A DNA stretch of 62,467 nt from UBA6080 sp964607515 (GCA_964607515.1 CAZSKU010000013.1:1-62467); one strand, 5' to 3'. Positions 15,780-25,517 are shown, counted from the stretch's first letter. Translations and numbers: made by a program. Notes: a model not told the origin generated them from the sequence alone.

Positions 15780-17033
15780 TCAGTCGCCGGTGTACTTCCT
15801 GAAGGCCAGGGTCACGTTGTGCCCGCCAAAGCCCAGGGAGTTGCTCAGGGCGACCCTGATGCCCGCCTCCCGGGCGGTTCCGGGAACGTAGTCCAGAACG
15901 CAGCCCTCGCCGGGGTTCTCGTGGTTCACCGTGGGAGGCACAACCCCGTGCTTCAGGGCGAGACATGTCAGGGCGGCTTCCATGGAACCGGCGGCCCCCA
16001 GCATGTGGCCGTGGACGGATTTTGTGGAGGAAACCATCACCTTCCGGGCGTTGTCCGGGCCCAGGGCATCCATGATGGCGATGGTTTCGTTGACGTCGTT
16101 CAACTGGGTGGAGGTGCCGTGGGCGTTGATGTAGTCCACTTCCCCGGGGTTGATGCCGCCGTCTTTCATGGCGCACTGCATGGCCCTGCGGCTGCCTTCG
16201 CCGCCCTCTGCGGGCGCTGTGATATGGAAGGCGTCGCAGGTCATCCCGGCGCCCACCAGCTCCGCGAGGATTTCGGCGCCCCGGGCCCTGGCATGGTCCA
16301 GCGCCTCCAGGATGAGAACCACTCCGCCCTCGGCCATTACGAAACCGTCGCGGTCGCGGTCGAAGGGCCTGCAAGCCTGGGTCGGACGGTCGTTGAACCC
16401 TGTGGAGAGAGCCTTCAGAGCGCAGAAGCCGCCCAGGGCCATGAAGGTTATGGGGGCTTCGCTGCCGCCGGCCAGGACCACGTCGGCCCTGTCCAGCCGT
16501 ATGGCGTCCAGGGCGGCGGCCATGGCATGACCGCTGCTGGCGCAGGCGGTAACGGTGCAGTAGTTGAGGGCCTTGGCGTTCAGGTCAATGGCCACCTGCC
16601 CGCACCCCATGTTCGATATCATCATGGGAACGAAGAAGGGGCTGATCCTTCTCGGCCCCCGTTCAGCAGCCACCTTCATCTGCTCCTCGAAGGTGCCTAT
16701 CCCCCCCACGCCGCTGCCCACGATGACCCCGACCCTCTCCGGGACCGGGCCGAAGGCTTCCAGACCGGAGTTTCTCCAGGCGTCCATGGATGCGGCCCTT
16801 GCGAACTGGGTGAACCTGTCGCACTTTCTGGCTTCCGCCGCTCCGAAGAGGGCTGCTGGATCGAAATCCTTCACCTGCCCGGCGATCTGGCTGGTGAAAT
16901 CCGAGGGATCGAAACCGGCGATACGGCTGATCCCGCTTCTTCCATTTACGGCGTTATCCCAGGCCTCTGCGGGGGTGGAGCCTATGGGGCTTCGAACACC
17001 GATGCCGGTAACTGCTACTCGTCTGTGGGACAA
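15780..17033 (-). CDS. fabF: 3-oxoacyl-ACP synthase II
   Basis: Chain-extending condensing enzyme of type II fatty acid synthesis. Catalytic Cys164 lies in VTACASSGHA. The two histidines are in INAHGTSTQLND and KSVHGHMLGAAG; the usual Thr of KxxTGH is His here. The 417-residue length is normal. It is the last gene of the plsX-fabH-fabG-acpP-fabF cluster and is separated from acpP by a long perfect hairpin. Confidence 0.96.
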   Translation of the reverse strand: MSHRRVAVTGIGVRSPIGSTPAEAWDNAVNGRSGISRIAGFDPSDFTSQIAGQVKDFDPAALFGAAEARKCDRFTQFARAASMDAWRNSGLEAFGPVPERVGVIVGSGVGGIGTFEEQMKVAAERGPRRISPFFVPMMISNMGCGQVAIDLNAKALNYCTVTACASSGHAMAAALDAIRLDRADVVLAGGSEAPITFMALGGFCALKALSTGFNDRPTQACRPFDRDRDGFVMAEGGVVLILEALDHARARGAEILAELVGAGMTCDAFHITAPAEGGEGSRRAMQCAMKDGGINPGEVDYINAHGTSTQLNDVNETIAIMDALGPDNARKVMVSSTKSVHGHMLGAAGSMEAALTCLALKHGVVPPTVNHENPGEGCVLDYVPGTAREAGIRVALSNSLGFGGHNVTLAFRKYTGD

Positions 17034-17058
17034 GATTGGTCTCCTCCGCTGTATTCAG

Positions 17059-17088
17059 CCCGGCGCCGCTCCTGGCAGCGGCGCCGGG
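17059..17088 (-). promoter_or_regulatory. Perfect 12-bp hairpin between acpP and fabF
   Basis: CCCGGCGCCGCT and AGCGGCGCCGGG are exact inverted repeats around a 6-nt loop (CCTGGC). No T tract follows on the minus strand, so it is more likely an mRNA-stability or partial-termination element than a full terminator. It would suit acpP being made in excess over fabF. Confidence 0.6.
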
Positions 17089-17113
17089 ACTGTCTGCCGG
17101 CAAAGAATCCCTG

Positions 17114-17353
17114 TTATACGGAAATGCCCTTGGCCTTCAGGAAATCAATGACTGCTCCCACGGTCTGAAGCTTGCCGGCCTCTTCATCGGAAATCTTGAG
17201 GTCGAAGGCGTCTTCGAAATCCATCATCAGTTCCACCTGGTCCAGGGAATCGGCCCCCAGGTCGGTGACGAAATGGGCCTCGGGAGTAACCTCTTCGGCC
17301 TTTACACCAAGCTTGTTCACGATGATCTCGGTTATACGGTTTTCAAGTGACAT
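17114..17353 (-). CDS. acpP: Acyl carrier protein
   Basis: A 79-residue acidic four-helix carrier. Ser36 in GADSLDQVELMM is the 4'-phosphopantetheine attachment site. It lies between fabG and fabF, the usual position. It has no oddities other than the stable hairpin immediately downstream. Confidence 0.98.
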   Translation of the reverse strand: MSLENRITEIIVNKLGVKAEEVTPEAHFVTDLGADSLDQVELMMDFEDAFDLKISDEEAGKLQTVGAVIDFLKAKGISV

Positions 17354-17365
17354 TTCATGCCCTTT

Positions 17366-18103
17366 CTACGTTGTAAGGCCGCCATCAACTGGAAGTACCA
17401 CTCCGGTAATATACTTGGAAGAAGGACTCGCAAGGAAGGCGACGGCATCGGCTACGTCCTGGGGAAGCCCCAGGGTGCCCATGGGTATCCGCCGAAGGTA
17501 GTCGCTCCGGACTTCCTCCGGAAGCGAAGCGGTCATTTCCGTTTCGATGAATCCCGGAGCGACGACGTTGACCCTCAGACCCCTGGCGCAGACTTCCCTG
17601 CTGAGCGCCTTCGTGAACCCGATGAGACCCGCCTTGCTCGCGGCGTAGTTGGTCTGGCCGGGAGCTCCGGTGATTCCCACCACGGAGCTGATGTTGATTA
17701 TCGAGGGGTTCTTCGCCCGGAGAAGGGTTCTTAGAAGGGCTCTGGTCACGTTCATGGCTCCGGTGAGATTCACCGCGAGGACCGCGTCCCACCCCGCCTG
17801 GTCCATCCTGAGAAGCAGATTGTCCCTGGTGATGCCGGCATTGTTCACCAGACAGGATATGCCCTCCAGGGACCCAGTCATCTCCGCCACCGATTCACTG
17901 ACGCTCTCCGGGTCGGCAACGTTCATCACGAAACCGGAGAACCCCGATCCCAGTTCCGCCGCCGCCTTCTCGAGGGTTTCTCCGGAGATGTCGCAGCCCG
18001 CCACCCTCCAGCCGTCGGCAACCAGCCTTTTCGCAATGCACAGTCCGATTCCCCGGGCCGCCCCGGTGACCACGGCGGTCCGGGCGTCAGTCTTTATTTC
18101 CAC
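17366..18103 (-). CDS. fabG: 3-oxoacyl-ACP reductase
   Basis: NADPH-dependent short-chain dehydrogenase of fatty acid elongation. It has the cofactor motif TGAARGIG, the NNAG segment and the catalytic Ser...Tyr-x3-Lys (NISSVVGITGAPGQTNYAASKAG). GTG 18103 gives 245 residues, the family norm, and overlaps the end of fabH by 10 bp; the ATG seven codons upstream would add a non-homologous leader. Confidence 0.95.
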   Translation of the reverse strand: MEIKTDARTAVVTGAARGIGLCIAKRLVADGWRVAGCDISGETLEKAAAELGSGFSGFVMNVADPESVSESVAEMTGSLEGISCLVNNAGITRDNLLLRMDQAGWDAVLAVNLTGAMNVTRALLRTLLRAKNPSIINISSVVGITGAPGQTNYAASKAGLIGFTKALSREVCARGLRVNVVAPGFIETEMTASLPEEVRSDYLRRIPMGTLGLPQDVADAVAFLASPSSKYITGVVLPVDGGLTT

Positions 18104-19083
18104 CTCAGGACCATCCCTCCCCATGTCAGCCCGGCGCCGAAGGCCGCCAGGACCACGTTCATTCCGGGTTTCACCGTTCCTTCCCTCACCACCTCGTCCA
18201 GGGCGATGGGAATGGAGGCGCTGGACGTGTTGCCGTACTTGTGGATGTTCACGAACACCTTCTCCGGGGGAAGGCCCAGGGCTCTGGCGGTGGAATCTAT
18301 GATCCTGAGGTTGGCCTGGTGGGAGATGAGGAGGTGGACGTCCTCCCGTCCGAGCCCCTCCTTTTCCAGCGCCAGCAGAGCCGAGTCGCGCATGGCCCGG
18401 ACGGCGTTCTTGAATATCTCGCCGCCTTCCATGTATATGGTGTTCCTGGCCTGATCCAGCCCATCGTGGGTGAGAGGTTCACGGGAGCCGCCGGCCGGCT
18501 GTGTGAGCAGGGAACCAAGCGAACCGTCCGCCCCCCAGTGCCATCCTCCCAGAACGCCCCCGGGGCCCCGGCTGCTTACCGCCACGGCTCCGGCGCCGTC
18601 GCCGAAAAGGACACAGGTCGATCTGTCCTTCCAGTTCGTGATCTTCGTGAGGGACTCTCCGCCGATGACGAGCACCCGGTCAAGGGTCTCCGAAAGGATC
18701 AGGGCCCTGGCCTGAATGAGCCCGTAGATGAAACCGGTGCAACCCGCCTCGAAGTCGTAGCATGGAACCGGGGGCAGCCCCAGCCGGTTGGCGACCAGGG
18801 CGGCGGTGCAGGGAAACACGTAGTCCGGGGTGACCGTACCGACAATGACCGCCTGCACGTCTTCCGGTTTCCAGCCCGCGGCTTCCATGGCCCTGCCGGC
18901 GGCCTCCAGGCAAAGGTCGGAGGTGGCCTGTTCTGGAGAGGCTATCCGTCTCTCCTTGATGCCGGAACGGGTGGTGATCCATTCGTCCGTGGTGTCCACC
19001 ATGCGCTCAAGGTCGGCATTCGTGAGGATTCTGGAGGGAACGTAATGGCCCGTTCCCACAATGTAAGCCTGCCTATTGTTCAC
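18094..19083 (-). CDS. fabH: 3-oxoacyl-ACP synthase III
   Basis: Initiates fatty acid synthesis by condensing acyl-CoA with malonyl-ACP. Catalytic Cys115 lies in FEAGCTGFIYGL. The His and Asn partners are in ISHQANLRIID and NIHKYGNTSSAS. The 329-residue length is normal. It overlaps plsX upstream by 11 bp and fabG downstream. Confidence 0.97.
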   Translation of the reverse strand: MNNRQAYIVGTGHYVPSRILTNADLERMVDTTDEWITTRSGIKERRIASPEQATSDLCLEAAGRAMEAAGWKPEDVQAVIVGTVTPDYVFPCTAALVANRLGLPPVPCYDFEAGCTGFIYGLIQARALILSETLDRVLVIGGESLTKITNWKDRSTCVLFGDGAGAVAVSSRGPGGVLGGWHWGADGSLGSLLTQPAGGSREPLTHDGLDQARNTIYMEGGEIFKNAVRAMRDSALLALEKEGLGREDVHLLISHQANLRIIDSTARALGLPPEKVFVNIHKYGNTSSASIPIALDEVVREGTVKPGMNVVLAAFGAGLTWGGMVLRWK

Positions 19084-20119
19084 TTGCCTTTTCCTTTGCG
19101 ATGAGTTCAGCCATGCTGCTGTTGATCTTCCCGACGGCTCCGGCGCGATGGAAGTCCAGGGCCACCTTCAGGGCGTTCCTGATGGCATGTGAGCTGGAAC
19201 TTCCGTGGGCCACGATGGAAACACCATTCAGCCCCAGAAGGGGGGCTCCGCCGTACTCTGCGGTATCGAGCTTCTTCCAGAGGTGGTTGAACGAAGGCTT
19301 CATGAAGAGGTAGCCGAACCTCGACGCCCAGTGACGTTTCATCTCGAGGTAGAGAGCTCCGCCCACCAGGGAGGTCACCGACTCGGTGAACTTCAGAAGC
19401 ACGTTCCCGACGAAACCGTCGCATACCACTACGTCCGCCTCTCCCTTCAGAATGCCGTCGCCCTCCAGGTTGCCCACGAAGTTGAGCGGGGAGGCGGAGA
19501 GGAGCCCGAAGGCGCTCTGTATTGCAGGGGTGCCCTTGCTCGGTTCTGATCCCACGTTCAGCAGGGCGACCCTGGGGTTCTTCACCCCGAACACGTCGCG
19601 GCTGTAGATGCTTCCCATGTAGGCGAACCGGAGAAGCTGCTCGGGCTTGCAGTCCACGTTGGCGCCCAGGTCGAGCAGAATGGAGGGATTGTTCACCGTG
19701 GGAAGAGATCCGGCGATGGCCGGTCGCTGGATCCCCTGGATTGTTCCCAGGGCGAAAACGCTGTGGGCCATCATGGCGCCGGTGTTCCCGGGGCTCACCA
19801 TGCACTGGGCGGTTCCCGACTTCTGCAGACCGGCCATCACCGCCAGGCTGCTGTCCGGCTTGTTCCGCATGGCGTGGGAAGGATGCTCGTCCATTCCCAC
19901 CACCTGGGATGCGTGATGGATGGAAATGGGAAGCTTGTGCCCCCCGGCCCGGGTCAGAAGCCTGGCCAGAGTGTCGCGGTCTCCCGTCAGGATCAGCGAC
20001 ACCCCGGTCTGCACCGATCTGGGCATCTCGTCGAAGAACCGGACGGCCCCTTCCACCACCACGCCGGGACCGTGGTCGCCGCCCATGGCATCCAGGGCGA
20101 TGACCACGTTTTCACTCAA
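19073..20119 (-). CDS. plsX: Phosphate acyltransferase PlsX
   Basis: Makes acyl-phosphate from acyl-ACP for phospholipid synthesis. It begins LSENVVIALDAMGGDHGPG, the family N terminus, and has NTGAMMAHSVFALG and GFVGNVLLKFTE. The TTG start at 20119 has GGAGG 7 nt upstream and gives 348 residues; the longer upstream frame has no support. It follows rpmF, the common rpmF-plsX-fabH order. Confidence 0.96.
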   Translation of the reverse strand: MSENVVIALDAMGGDHGPGVVVEGAVRFFDEMPRSVQTGVSLILTGDRDTLARLLTRAGGHKLPISIHHASQVVGMDEHPSHAMRNKPDSSLAVMAGLQKSGTAQCMVSPGNTGAMMAHSVFALGTIQGIQRPAIAGSLPTVNNPSILLDLGANVDCKPEQLLRFAYMGSIYSRDVFGVKNPRVALLNVGSEPSKGTPAIQSAFGLLSASPLNFVGNLEGDGILKGEADVVVCDGFVGNVLLKFTESVTSLVGGALYLEMKRHWASRFGYLFMKPSFNHLWKKLDTAEYGGAPLLGLNGVSIVAHGSSSSHAIRNALKVALDFHRAGAVGKINSSMAELIAKEKASEQ

Positions 20120-20148
20120 CAGGGGGCCTCCGGCAAAAGGGGAACCCG

Positions 20149-20331
20149 CTAATCTTCCGCGGGTTTGGTCACCATGCGGCCGTCGTAGAAGCCGCAATGC
20201 CTGCAGACCCGGTGGGGAAGCCTGGGTTCCCCGCACTGGGGGCAGTTGCTCACGGAGCCGGCCACCAGTTTCCAGTTGGCTCTCCGCTTGTCTCTCCGGG
20301 TGGCGGAGGTTCTTCTCTTAGGTACTGGCAT
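20149..20331 (-). CDS. rpmF: 50S ribosomal protein L32
   Basis: A 60-residue basic protein starting MPVPKRRTSATRRDKRRANW. Zinc-ribbon cysteines are at 30, 33, 43 and 46 (the zinc-binding C+ form). It lies between yceD and plsX as in many bacteria. Confidence 0.98.
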   Translation of the reverse strand: MPVPKRRTSATRRDKRRANWKLVAGSVSNCPQCGEPRLPHRVCRHCGFYDGRMVTKPAED

Positions 20332-20360
20332 CGTCTACTCCTTGCGGTCAAAGGCGGGGT

Positions 20361-20837
20361 TCAGACCCGATGGCCGCAGTCGCCCCTGTTCAGGTCGGCC
20401 CCGCACAAGCTGCATAGACCCAGGCACCCCGGTTTGCAGAGGGGCACCATGGGCATGGCAAGAATAACGGACTCGCGAACGGCTTCGAATATACTAATCC
20501 ACCCGTCCCTGCGGAAGACGGGTTCCACCTCGGGGTCGTCGCACAGCTCAGGATCGTCGCTGTAGACCCTTCTGACCTCCCCCCGGACCTGTATCCGGGC
20601 GGGCTCGAGGCATCGGGAGCACTGGGCTGTGAAAATCCCGGTGAAGATCCCCTCCACCAGAACCGAGTTCCCCGAGAAGGCCACCTCCAGGGCGAGGTGC
20701 CCGGGCTCATCCCCCGGAGCGCCGTCGGGGAGGTTCCAGTCGAAGCCGTCCAGTGAAACAGCGTACTCGCCGAAGCTCCTCTTCCCATTCTCCAGGGAGT
20801 CCAGGGAGAGGGCGAGCTTCCCGGCGTCGAAGATCAC
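20361..20837 (-). CDS. yceD: YceD/DUF177 family protein
   Basis: A 158-residue member of the YceD family, which is tied to large-subunit rRNA or L32 metabolism. The diagnostic C-terminal Cys pattern is present (LCKPGCLGLCSLCGADLN) plus CSRCLEP in the middle. GTG 20837 overlaps the phosphohexomutase stop as GTGA. It sits directly upstream of rpmF, the conserved arrangement. Confidence 0.9.
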   Translation of the reverse strand: MIFDAGKLALSLDSLENGKRSFGEYAVSLDGFDWNLPDGAPGDEPGHLALEVAFSGNSVLVEGIFTGIFTAQCSRCLEPARIQVRGEVRRVYSDDPELCDDPEVEPVFRRDGWISIFEAVRESVILAMPMVPLCKPGCLGLCSLCGADLNRGDCGHRV

Positions 20838-22225
20838 CGCGGGGCTCCGAATTCCCGGGCGAGTTCCCCGGCCAGTTCCTCGCCCATCTCCGGGGAGGAG
20901 GACTGGATGTATACCCTCGCCAGGGGCTCCGTTCCGGAGAGCCGGACCAGCACCCATGAGTCGGGCCCGAGAACCAGCCTCACGCCGTCGGTTCTGTCCA
21001 CCCCGAGCACCGGCCGGCCGGCGGCTTTCCTGGGATCTCCGTCCAGCCATTCCCGCTGAATCATCTCACGGGTTTCGGGGGAAAGGGGAAGGTCCAGCCT
21101 GGTGTTGCACAACCGGCCGTGGGTCTTCCAGAGCCGCTCCAGCTGGACGGCCAGCCCCTCGCCCCGGGCGCACACCATCTCCGCCGCCAATAGACACGCC
21201 AGAACACCGTCCTTCTCGGGAACATGACCTCCCACGGACATTCCGCCGGATTCCTCCCCCGCCAGGATGACCTCTTCCCGAAGCATCACAGCTCCCAGGT
21301 GCTTGAACCCCACGGGGGTGACCTTCACGGGGATGTCCCTGGCCGAGGCCACCCGGTCCAGAAGGCTGCCGGTGGTCACCGACCTCACCGCGGCGCCGGT
21401 TTTGCCGAGTCCGGCCAGGTAGTCCAGCAGCAGCGCCAGGAAGTCGTGGGGAGTTACGAAAACTCCGTTCTCGTCCACTATTCCAAACCTGTCGGCGTCT
21501 CCGTCGGTTGCCGCACCCAGGGACGCCCCGCTTCGGGCGACCTCCCGGGAGAGGTCGGACAACCCCGCCTGGTTGGGCTCGGGGTGCTCCCTTCCGGCGA
21601 ATAGAGGGTCGCGCGCTCCGTTAATCACCCTGACCGCGGCGCCCAGTTCCATCAGCTTCCTGTCCAGCACTCCGCTTCCGGCGCCGCTGAAGGCATCGTA
21701 CACCACCCTGAGGGAATCATGGTTCCGAAAGACCTCCGGACGGATGAAGCGGTCCAGGTCGGCCAGGTAGGGAGTGACGAAATCGGTCGGTGTGACCGAG
21801 CCGGTTCCCCCGTCCGGGGTGATTCCCTCCTGAATGAGGCTCTCGATCCTGGACGTGGCTTCCGAATCCGCGGGACCGCCGTGACGGGGGGAGAACTTGA
21901 TGCCGTTGTAGAGCGGAGGGTTGTGGCTGGCCGTGAAGTTGATCACGCCCCCCAGCTTGCCCCGGATGCATCCGTGGGAGAGAACCGGGGTGGGCGCCGG
22001 CCCCCGGGAGAGGAACACGTCGAAACCGTATCCGGCCAGCCGGTGAGCCGCCGCCTGGGACAACTCAGGCGACAGGAAACGACAGTCGCCGCCCACCGCG
22101 GCTGAGCGGCGGCCGGTTTCAGCCAGGTAAGCCCCCACCGCGTCCACCACCATCATGGCCCTTTCCCAGGTGAACTCCCTGGAAATGACCCCGCGCCAGC
22201 CGGACGTGCCGAAGGCGATCCTCAT
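20834..22225 (-). CDS. Phosphoglucomutase/phosphomannomutase family enzyme
   Basis: An alpha-D-phosphohexomutase of 463 residues. It has the active-site phosphoserine Ser100 in TASHNPP, the metal loop DGDADR and the sugar loop GEESGG. The phosphate-binding RLSGTEPLARVYIQ is near the end. It interconverts hexose 1- and 6-phosphates; whether glucose, mannose or glucosamine is used is not decidable. The ATG at 22225 overlaps the S41 protease stop as ATGA. Confidence 0.92.
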   Translation of the reverse strand: MRIAFGTSGWRGVISREFTWERAMMVVDAVGAYLAETGRRSAAVGGDCRFLSPELSQAAAHRLAGYGFDVFLSRGPAPTPVLSHGCIRGKLGGVINFTASHNPPLYNGIKFSPRHGGPADSEATSRIESLIQEGITPDGGTGSVTPTDFVTPYLADLDRFIRPEVFRNHDSLRVVYDAFSGAGSGVLDRKLMELGAAVRVINGARDPLFAGREHPEPNQAGLSDLSREVARSGASLGAATDGDADRFGIVDENGVFVTPHDFLALLLDYLAGLGKTGAAVRSVTTGSLLDRVASARDIPVKVTPVGFKHLGAVMLREEVILAGEESGGMSVGGHVPEKDGVLACLLAAEMVCARGEGLAVQLERLWKTHGRLCNTRLDLPLSPETREMIQREWLDGDPRKAAGRPVLGVDRTDGVRLVLGPDSWVLVRLSGTEPLARVYIQSSSPEMGEELAGELAREFGAPR

Positions 22226-23700
22226 CTGCCGCCGCTCCTCAGGTATTCCAGGGCGGCCAGGATGTAGGGATCCCTGGGGGCCAGGACTTCGTAGTAATGG
22301 TCCATTGGCCATTCCCGCAGGGCGATTTCCCTCAGTAGAGCCCTCTCGATGTAGTCCCTGCTGTCCCGGAACTCATCGGGGGTGAACTCGACTCCTTCCC
22401 TTTCGAGGTAGGAAAGGAACAGGCCGACCACCCGGTCGTCGGGCCAGAAATCCTGAGGGATTGAACTGGAGAGGGTGTACTCCACGGCGAACCCGAAGAA
22501 GCGACCCTCGTATTCCAGTTCAGTGACCAGCCTGCCGTCGAATTCCTCGGGCTCCACCTCAATGTCCGGAATGATCCCCCAGTCCTCCTCAGCCCCGCTC
22601 TGAAGGAAATCGTCCCTGAGGGTTCTGTCAATGCTCCTGCCCAGGGGGGTATAGTACCTGGCGGTGGTCAGTTTGACCCCGTAGCGGCCCAGCCCGGGGT
22701 ATTCGCCCAGGTCGGTAAGGGACTGGACCGAGCCCTTTCCGAAGGTCCTGCTGCCCACGATGGTTGCCACGCCGTGATCCTGAAGGGCTCCGGCGAATAT
22801 CTCCGAACTGCTGGCGCTGCCCCCGTCCACCAGGATGACCGTGCTCCCATGGTAGAACACGTCGTTCACCGCTCTGTAGACGTGCTCCCCAACGGCCTGG
22901 CCGCGGGTGGTGACCACGGGGCTGCCGTGGGGAAGGAACAGGTCCGCTATGCTCACCGCGGGTTCCAGAAGCCCTCCCGAATTGGCCCGGATGTCGAACA
23001 CCAGGGCGTCCGCCCCCTGGTCAACAAGGTCCCGGATCGCCCCGGCGACCTCGTCGGCGGACTCCTCGGAAAACCTCGAGAGACGGATGTATCCCACCCC
23101 AGGCTCCAGCATGAACCTGGTGGTAAGAGAAGGAACGTCAATGGTGGCCCGCTCGATGGGGAATCGGAGGGTGTCCTCGACTCCGGGGCGGATCACGTCC
23201 AGGTTCACCACCGTTCCCGCTGGCCCCCGGATGAGCCCCACAGCCTGGTCCGTAGTCATGCCCGCGGTGCTGGTGCTGTCTATCAGAATGATGGCGTCTC
23301 CGGACCTCATGCCGGCCCGGTGGGCGGGAGTTCCCTCGATGGGGCTGATGACGGTGATCCAGCCCTCCCTCTCGCCCAGGGTGATCCCCACCCCCTCGAA
23401 GGAGCCTTCCAGTTGAATCCTGAGATTTTCGTACTCGTCGGGAGTCAGGAGCATGCTGTTGGGATCAAGCGACTGGAGCATCCCCTGAAGGGCGTACTCC
23501 ACCAGGACCCGGCTTTCGACGGTGTCCACGTAGGCGCTCCGGGTGAGCCCGTATACGTCCAGGAACAGCTCGAGGGAGCTGGCCCGGGTGGCCGGGGTGT
23601 CGGAGGCTCCCGCGGGACTCACCGCCAGGAAGCCGCTCAGGGCCAGAACCAGGGTGCCAAGAAGCCCCGCGGCCCAGGAGGGAATGGGATTCTTCATCAC
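22222..23700 (-). CDS. S41 carboxyl-terminal processing protease
   Basis: A periplasmic CtpA-type serine protease. It has a signal peptide (to about 32), a PDZ domain (about 100-175, GVGITLGE...AGMRSGDAIILID) and the catalytic domain. Ser297 (GGSASSSE) and Lys322 (TFGKGSVQ) have the family's 25-residue spacing. The C-terminal 140 residues are an extra helical region. GTG 23700 is followed at once by ATG 23697; either may start translation. It begins 3 nt after tmk. Confidence 0.93.
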   Translation of the reverse strand: MMKNPIPSWAAGLLGTLVLALSGFLAVSPAGASDTPATRASSLELFLDVYGLTRSAYVDTVESRVLVEYALQGMLQSLDPNSMLLTPDEYENLRIQLEGSFEGVGITLGEREGWITVISPIEGTPAHRAGMRSGDAIILIDSTSTAGMTTDQAVGLIRGPAGTVVNLDVIRPGVEDTLRFPIERATIDVPSLTTRFMLEPGVGYIRLSRFSEESADEVAGAIRDLVDQGADALVFDIRANSGGLLEPAVSIADLFLPHGSPVVTTRGQAVGEHVYRAVNDVFYHGSTVILVDGGSASSSEIFAGALQDHGVATIVGSRTFGKGSVQSLTDLGEYPGLGRYGVKLTTARYYTPLGRSIDRTLRDDFLQSGAEEDWGIIPDIEVEPEEFDGRLVTELEYEGRFFGFAVEYTLSSSIPQDFWPDDRVVGLFLSYLEREGVEFTPDEFRDSRDYIERALLREIALREWPMDHYYEVLAPRDPYILAALEYLRSGGR

Positions 23701-23703
23701 TGA

Positions 23704-24348
23704 TCACGGCTCCCGTTCTTCTGTTTCATGCCTGAGGACCTCCAGAACCCTTCCAAGTATCCTCTCATCCAGGGCTTCGGGACTGCTGTCGCCGGGAAGA
23801 ACCAGGTACCTGTCCGAAGCCTCCCCGGCCAGGGTGAGGTAACCCTCCCTGACCCTCCGGTGGAAGTCCACACCGGCCTCCTCCATCCGGTCCCGGGGCC
23901 TTCCGTCCCCGGCGTGGCGCCGGAGACCCTCCTCCGGGTCCAGGTCCAGAAGCACCGTGAGGTCCGGAACCAGACCGCCCGCGGCAAAACGGCACGCGGC
24001 CTCCACCTGGGGCCGGGGAAGCCCCCTGCCGAAGGCCTGGTAGGCCAGGGTGGCGTCGGTGAACCGGTCCCCCACCACCACGCCCCCCCGGGCCAGCCAA
24101 GGGGCTACCACCATCTCGACGCTGGCCGCCCGGGCTGCCAGGAAAAGCATCAGTTCACATACCGGGGGGTTGTGCAGATCCCTGTCCAGAAGGACTTCCC
24201 TTATCCTCTCGGACACCGGGGTTCCTCCAGGCTCCCGGGTGGATCTGACCGGATACCCCTCCGCCGACAGGGCCTCCCGGAGAGCCCTGCTTCGGGTGGT
24301 CTTGCCGGCGCCCTCCACCCCTTCGAAGGTTATGAAAACGCCCTTCAT
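23704..24348 (-). CDS. tmk: Thymidylate kinase
   Basis: Phosphorylates dTMP to dTDP. It has the P-loop FEGVEGAGKTT, the TREPGGTPVSERIRE segment and the DRFTDATLAYQAFGRGL motif. The 214-residue length is normal. It lies in the same direction as the inositol-phosphate synthase and S41 genes. Confidence 0.97.
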   Translation of the reverse strand: MKGVFITFEGVEGAGKTTRSRALREALSAEGYPVRSTREPGGTPVSERIREVLLDRDLHNPPVCELMLFLAARAASVEMVVAPWLARGGVVVGDRFTDATLAYQAFGRGLPRPQVEAACRFAAGGLVPDLTVLLDLDPEEGLRRHAGDGRPRDRMEEAGVDFHRRVREGYLTLAGEASDRYLVLPGDSSPEALDERILGRVLEVLRHETEEREP

Positions 24349-24375
24349 GGAAGCAGGCGGAGGACGCCGCCGGCC

Positions 24376-25467
24376 CTAGGCCTCGGCCTTCGGGCCGTAC
24401 TTCTCGATGTACTCCTCGGTCATCCTGCGGCACTGGTCGTCGTAGTACTGCACCGGGGGCGACTTGAAGAAGTAGGACGAGGGAGCCTCGATGGCCCCTG
24501 TAAGACCGTTCTCCAGGGCGAGTTTGGCGCAGCGCACCGCGTCTATGATCACGCCGGCGGAGTTGGGGCTGTCCCAGACTTCCAGCTTGGTCTCGAGGTT
24601 GAGGGGAACATCTCCGAAGGTGGTGCCCTCCATGCGGATGTAGCACCATTTCCTGTCGTCGAGCCACTCCACGTAGTCGGAGGGGCCGATATGGACGAAC
24701 CTGGGCTTCATTCCGCCGGGAATCTGGCTGGTTACGGCGTTGGTCTTGGATATCTTCTTGCTTTCGAGTCTCTCCCTCTCGAGCATGTTGAGGAAGTCGG
24801 TGTTGCCGCCCACGTTGAGCTGGTAGGTCCTGTCCAGCCGGACGCCCCGGTCCTCGAAGAGCCGGGTGAGAATACGGTGCAGTATGGTGGCGCCAACCTG
24901 GCTCTTGATGTCGTCTCCCATGACGGGAAGCCCCTTGTCCCGGAACCTGTTCTGCCAGTATGGCTCCCGGGCGATGAACACCGGGATGGCGTTCACGAAG
25001 GCGCACCCAGCGTCGAGCACCTGCTCCACATACCACTTGGTGGCCTCTTCGCTGCCTACGGGAAGGTAGTTCACCACCACGTCGGTCTTGGTGTCCTTCA
25101 GGATGCCCACGATGTCGGCGGTGGAGCCGGGGGCCTTCTGGATCACCGGTTTGAGGTATTTGCCGAGACCGTCGTGGGTCATGCCCCGGTGCACCGGAAC
25201 ACCCAGGTGGGGCACGTCGGTGAACTTGATGGTGCAGTTGGGGTCCGCGAATATGGCCTCGCTGAGGTCCTTGCCCACCTTGGTCACGTTGATGTCGAAG
25301 GCGGCGGAGAACTCCACGTCCCGGACGTGAAGGCCGCCCAGGTTCACGTGCATCAGGCCGGGAACCTTGTCTTCATCCCTGGCGTTCTTGTAGTACTCCA
25401 CGCCCTGGACCAGGCTGTTGGCGCAGTTGCCCACGCCGATTATCGCCACTCTGACTTTTCTGGACAT
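24376..25467 (-). CDS. Inositol-3-phosphate synthase
   Basis: NAD-dependent cyclisation of glucose 6-phosphate to 1L-myo-inositol 1-phosphate. It has the dinucleotide site VAIIGVGNCANSLVQG, the conserved GDDIKSQVGATILHR and LNVGGNTDFLNM, and the C-terminal NSAGVIIDAVRCAKLAL. At 363 residues it is the short actinobacterial/archaeal form. It lies directly after a CDP-alcohol phosphatidyltransferase gene, suggesting synthesis of an inositol phospholipid. Confidence 0.95.
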   Translation of the reverse strand: MSRKVRVAIIGVGNCANSLVQGVEYYKNARDEDKVPGLMHVNLGGLHVRDVEFSAAFDINVTKVGKDLSEAIFADPNCTIKFTDVPHLGVPVHRGMTHDGLGKYLKPVIQKAPGSTADIVGILKDTKTDVVVNYLPVGSEEATKWYVEQVLDAGCAFVNAIPVFIAREPYWQNRFRDKGLPVMGDDIKSQVGATILHRILTRLFEDRGVRLDRTYQLNVGGNTDFLNMLERERLESKKISKTNAVTSQIPGGMKPRFVHIGPSDYVEWLDDRKWCYIRMEGTTFGDVPLNLETKLEVWDSPNSAGVIIDAVRCAKLALENGLTGAIEAPSSYFFKSPPVQYYDDQCRRMTEEYIEKYGPKAEA

Positions 25468-25517
25468 TACACCCTCCGGTGGTCGTCAACCGAACATCCG
25501 GGCCGGCACCGTCCCTG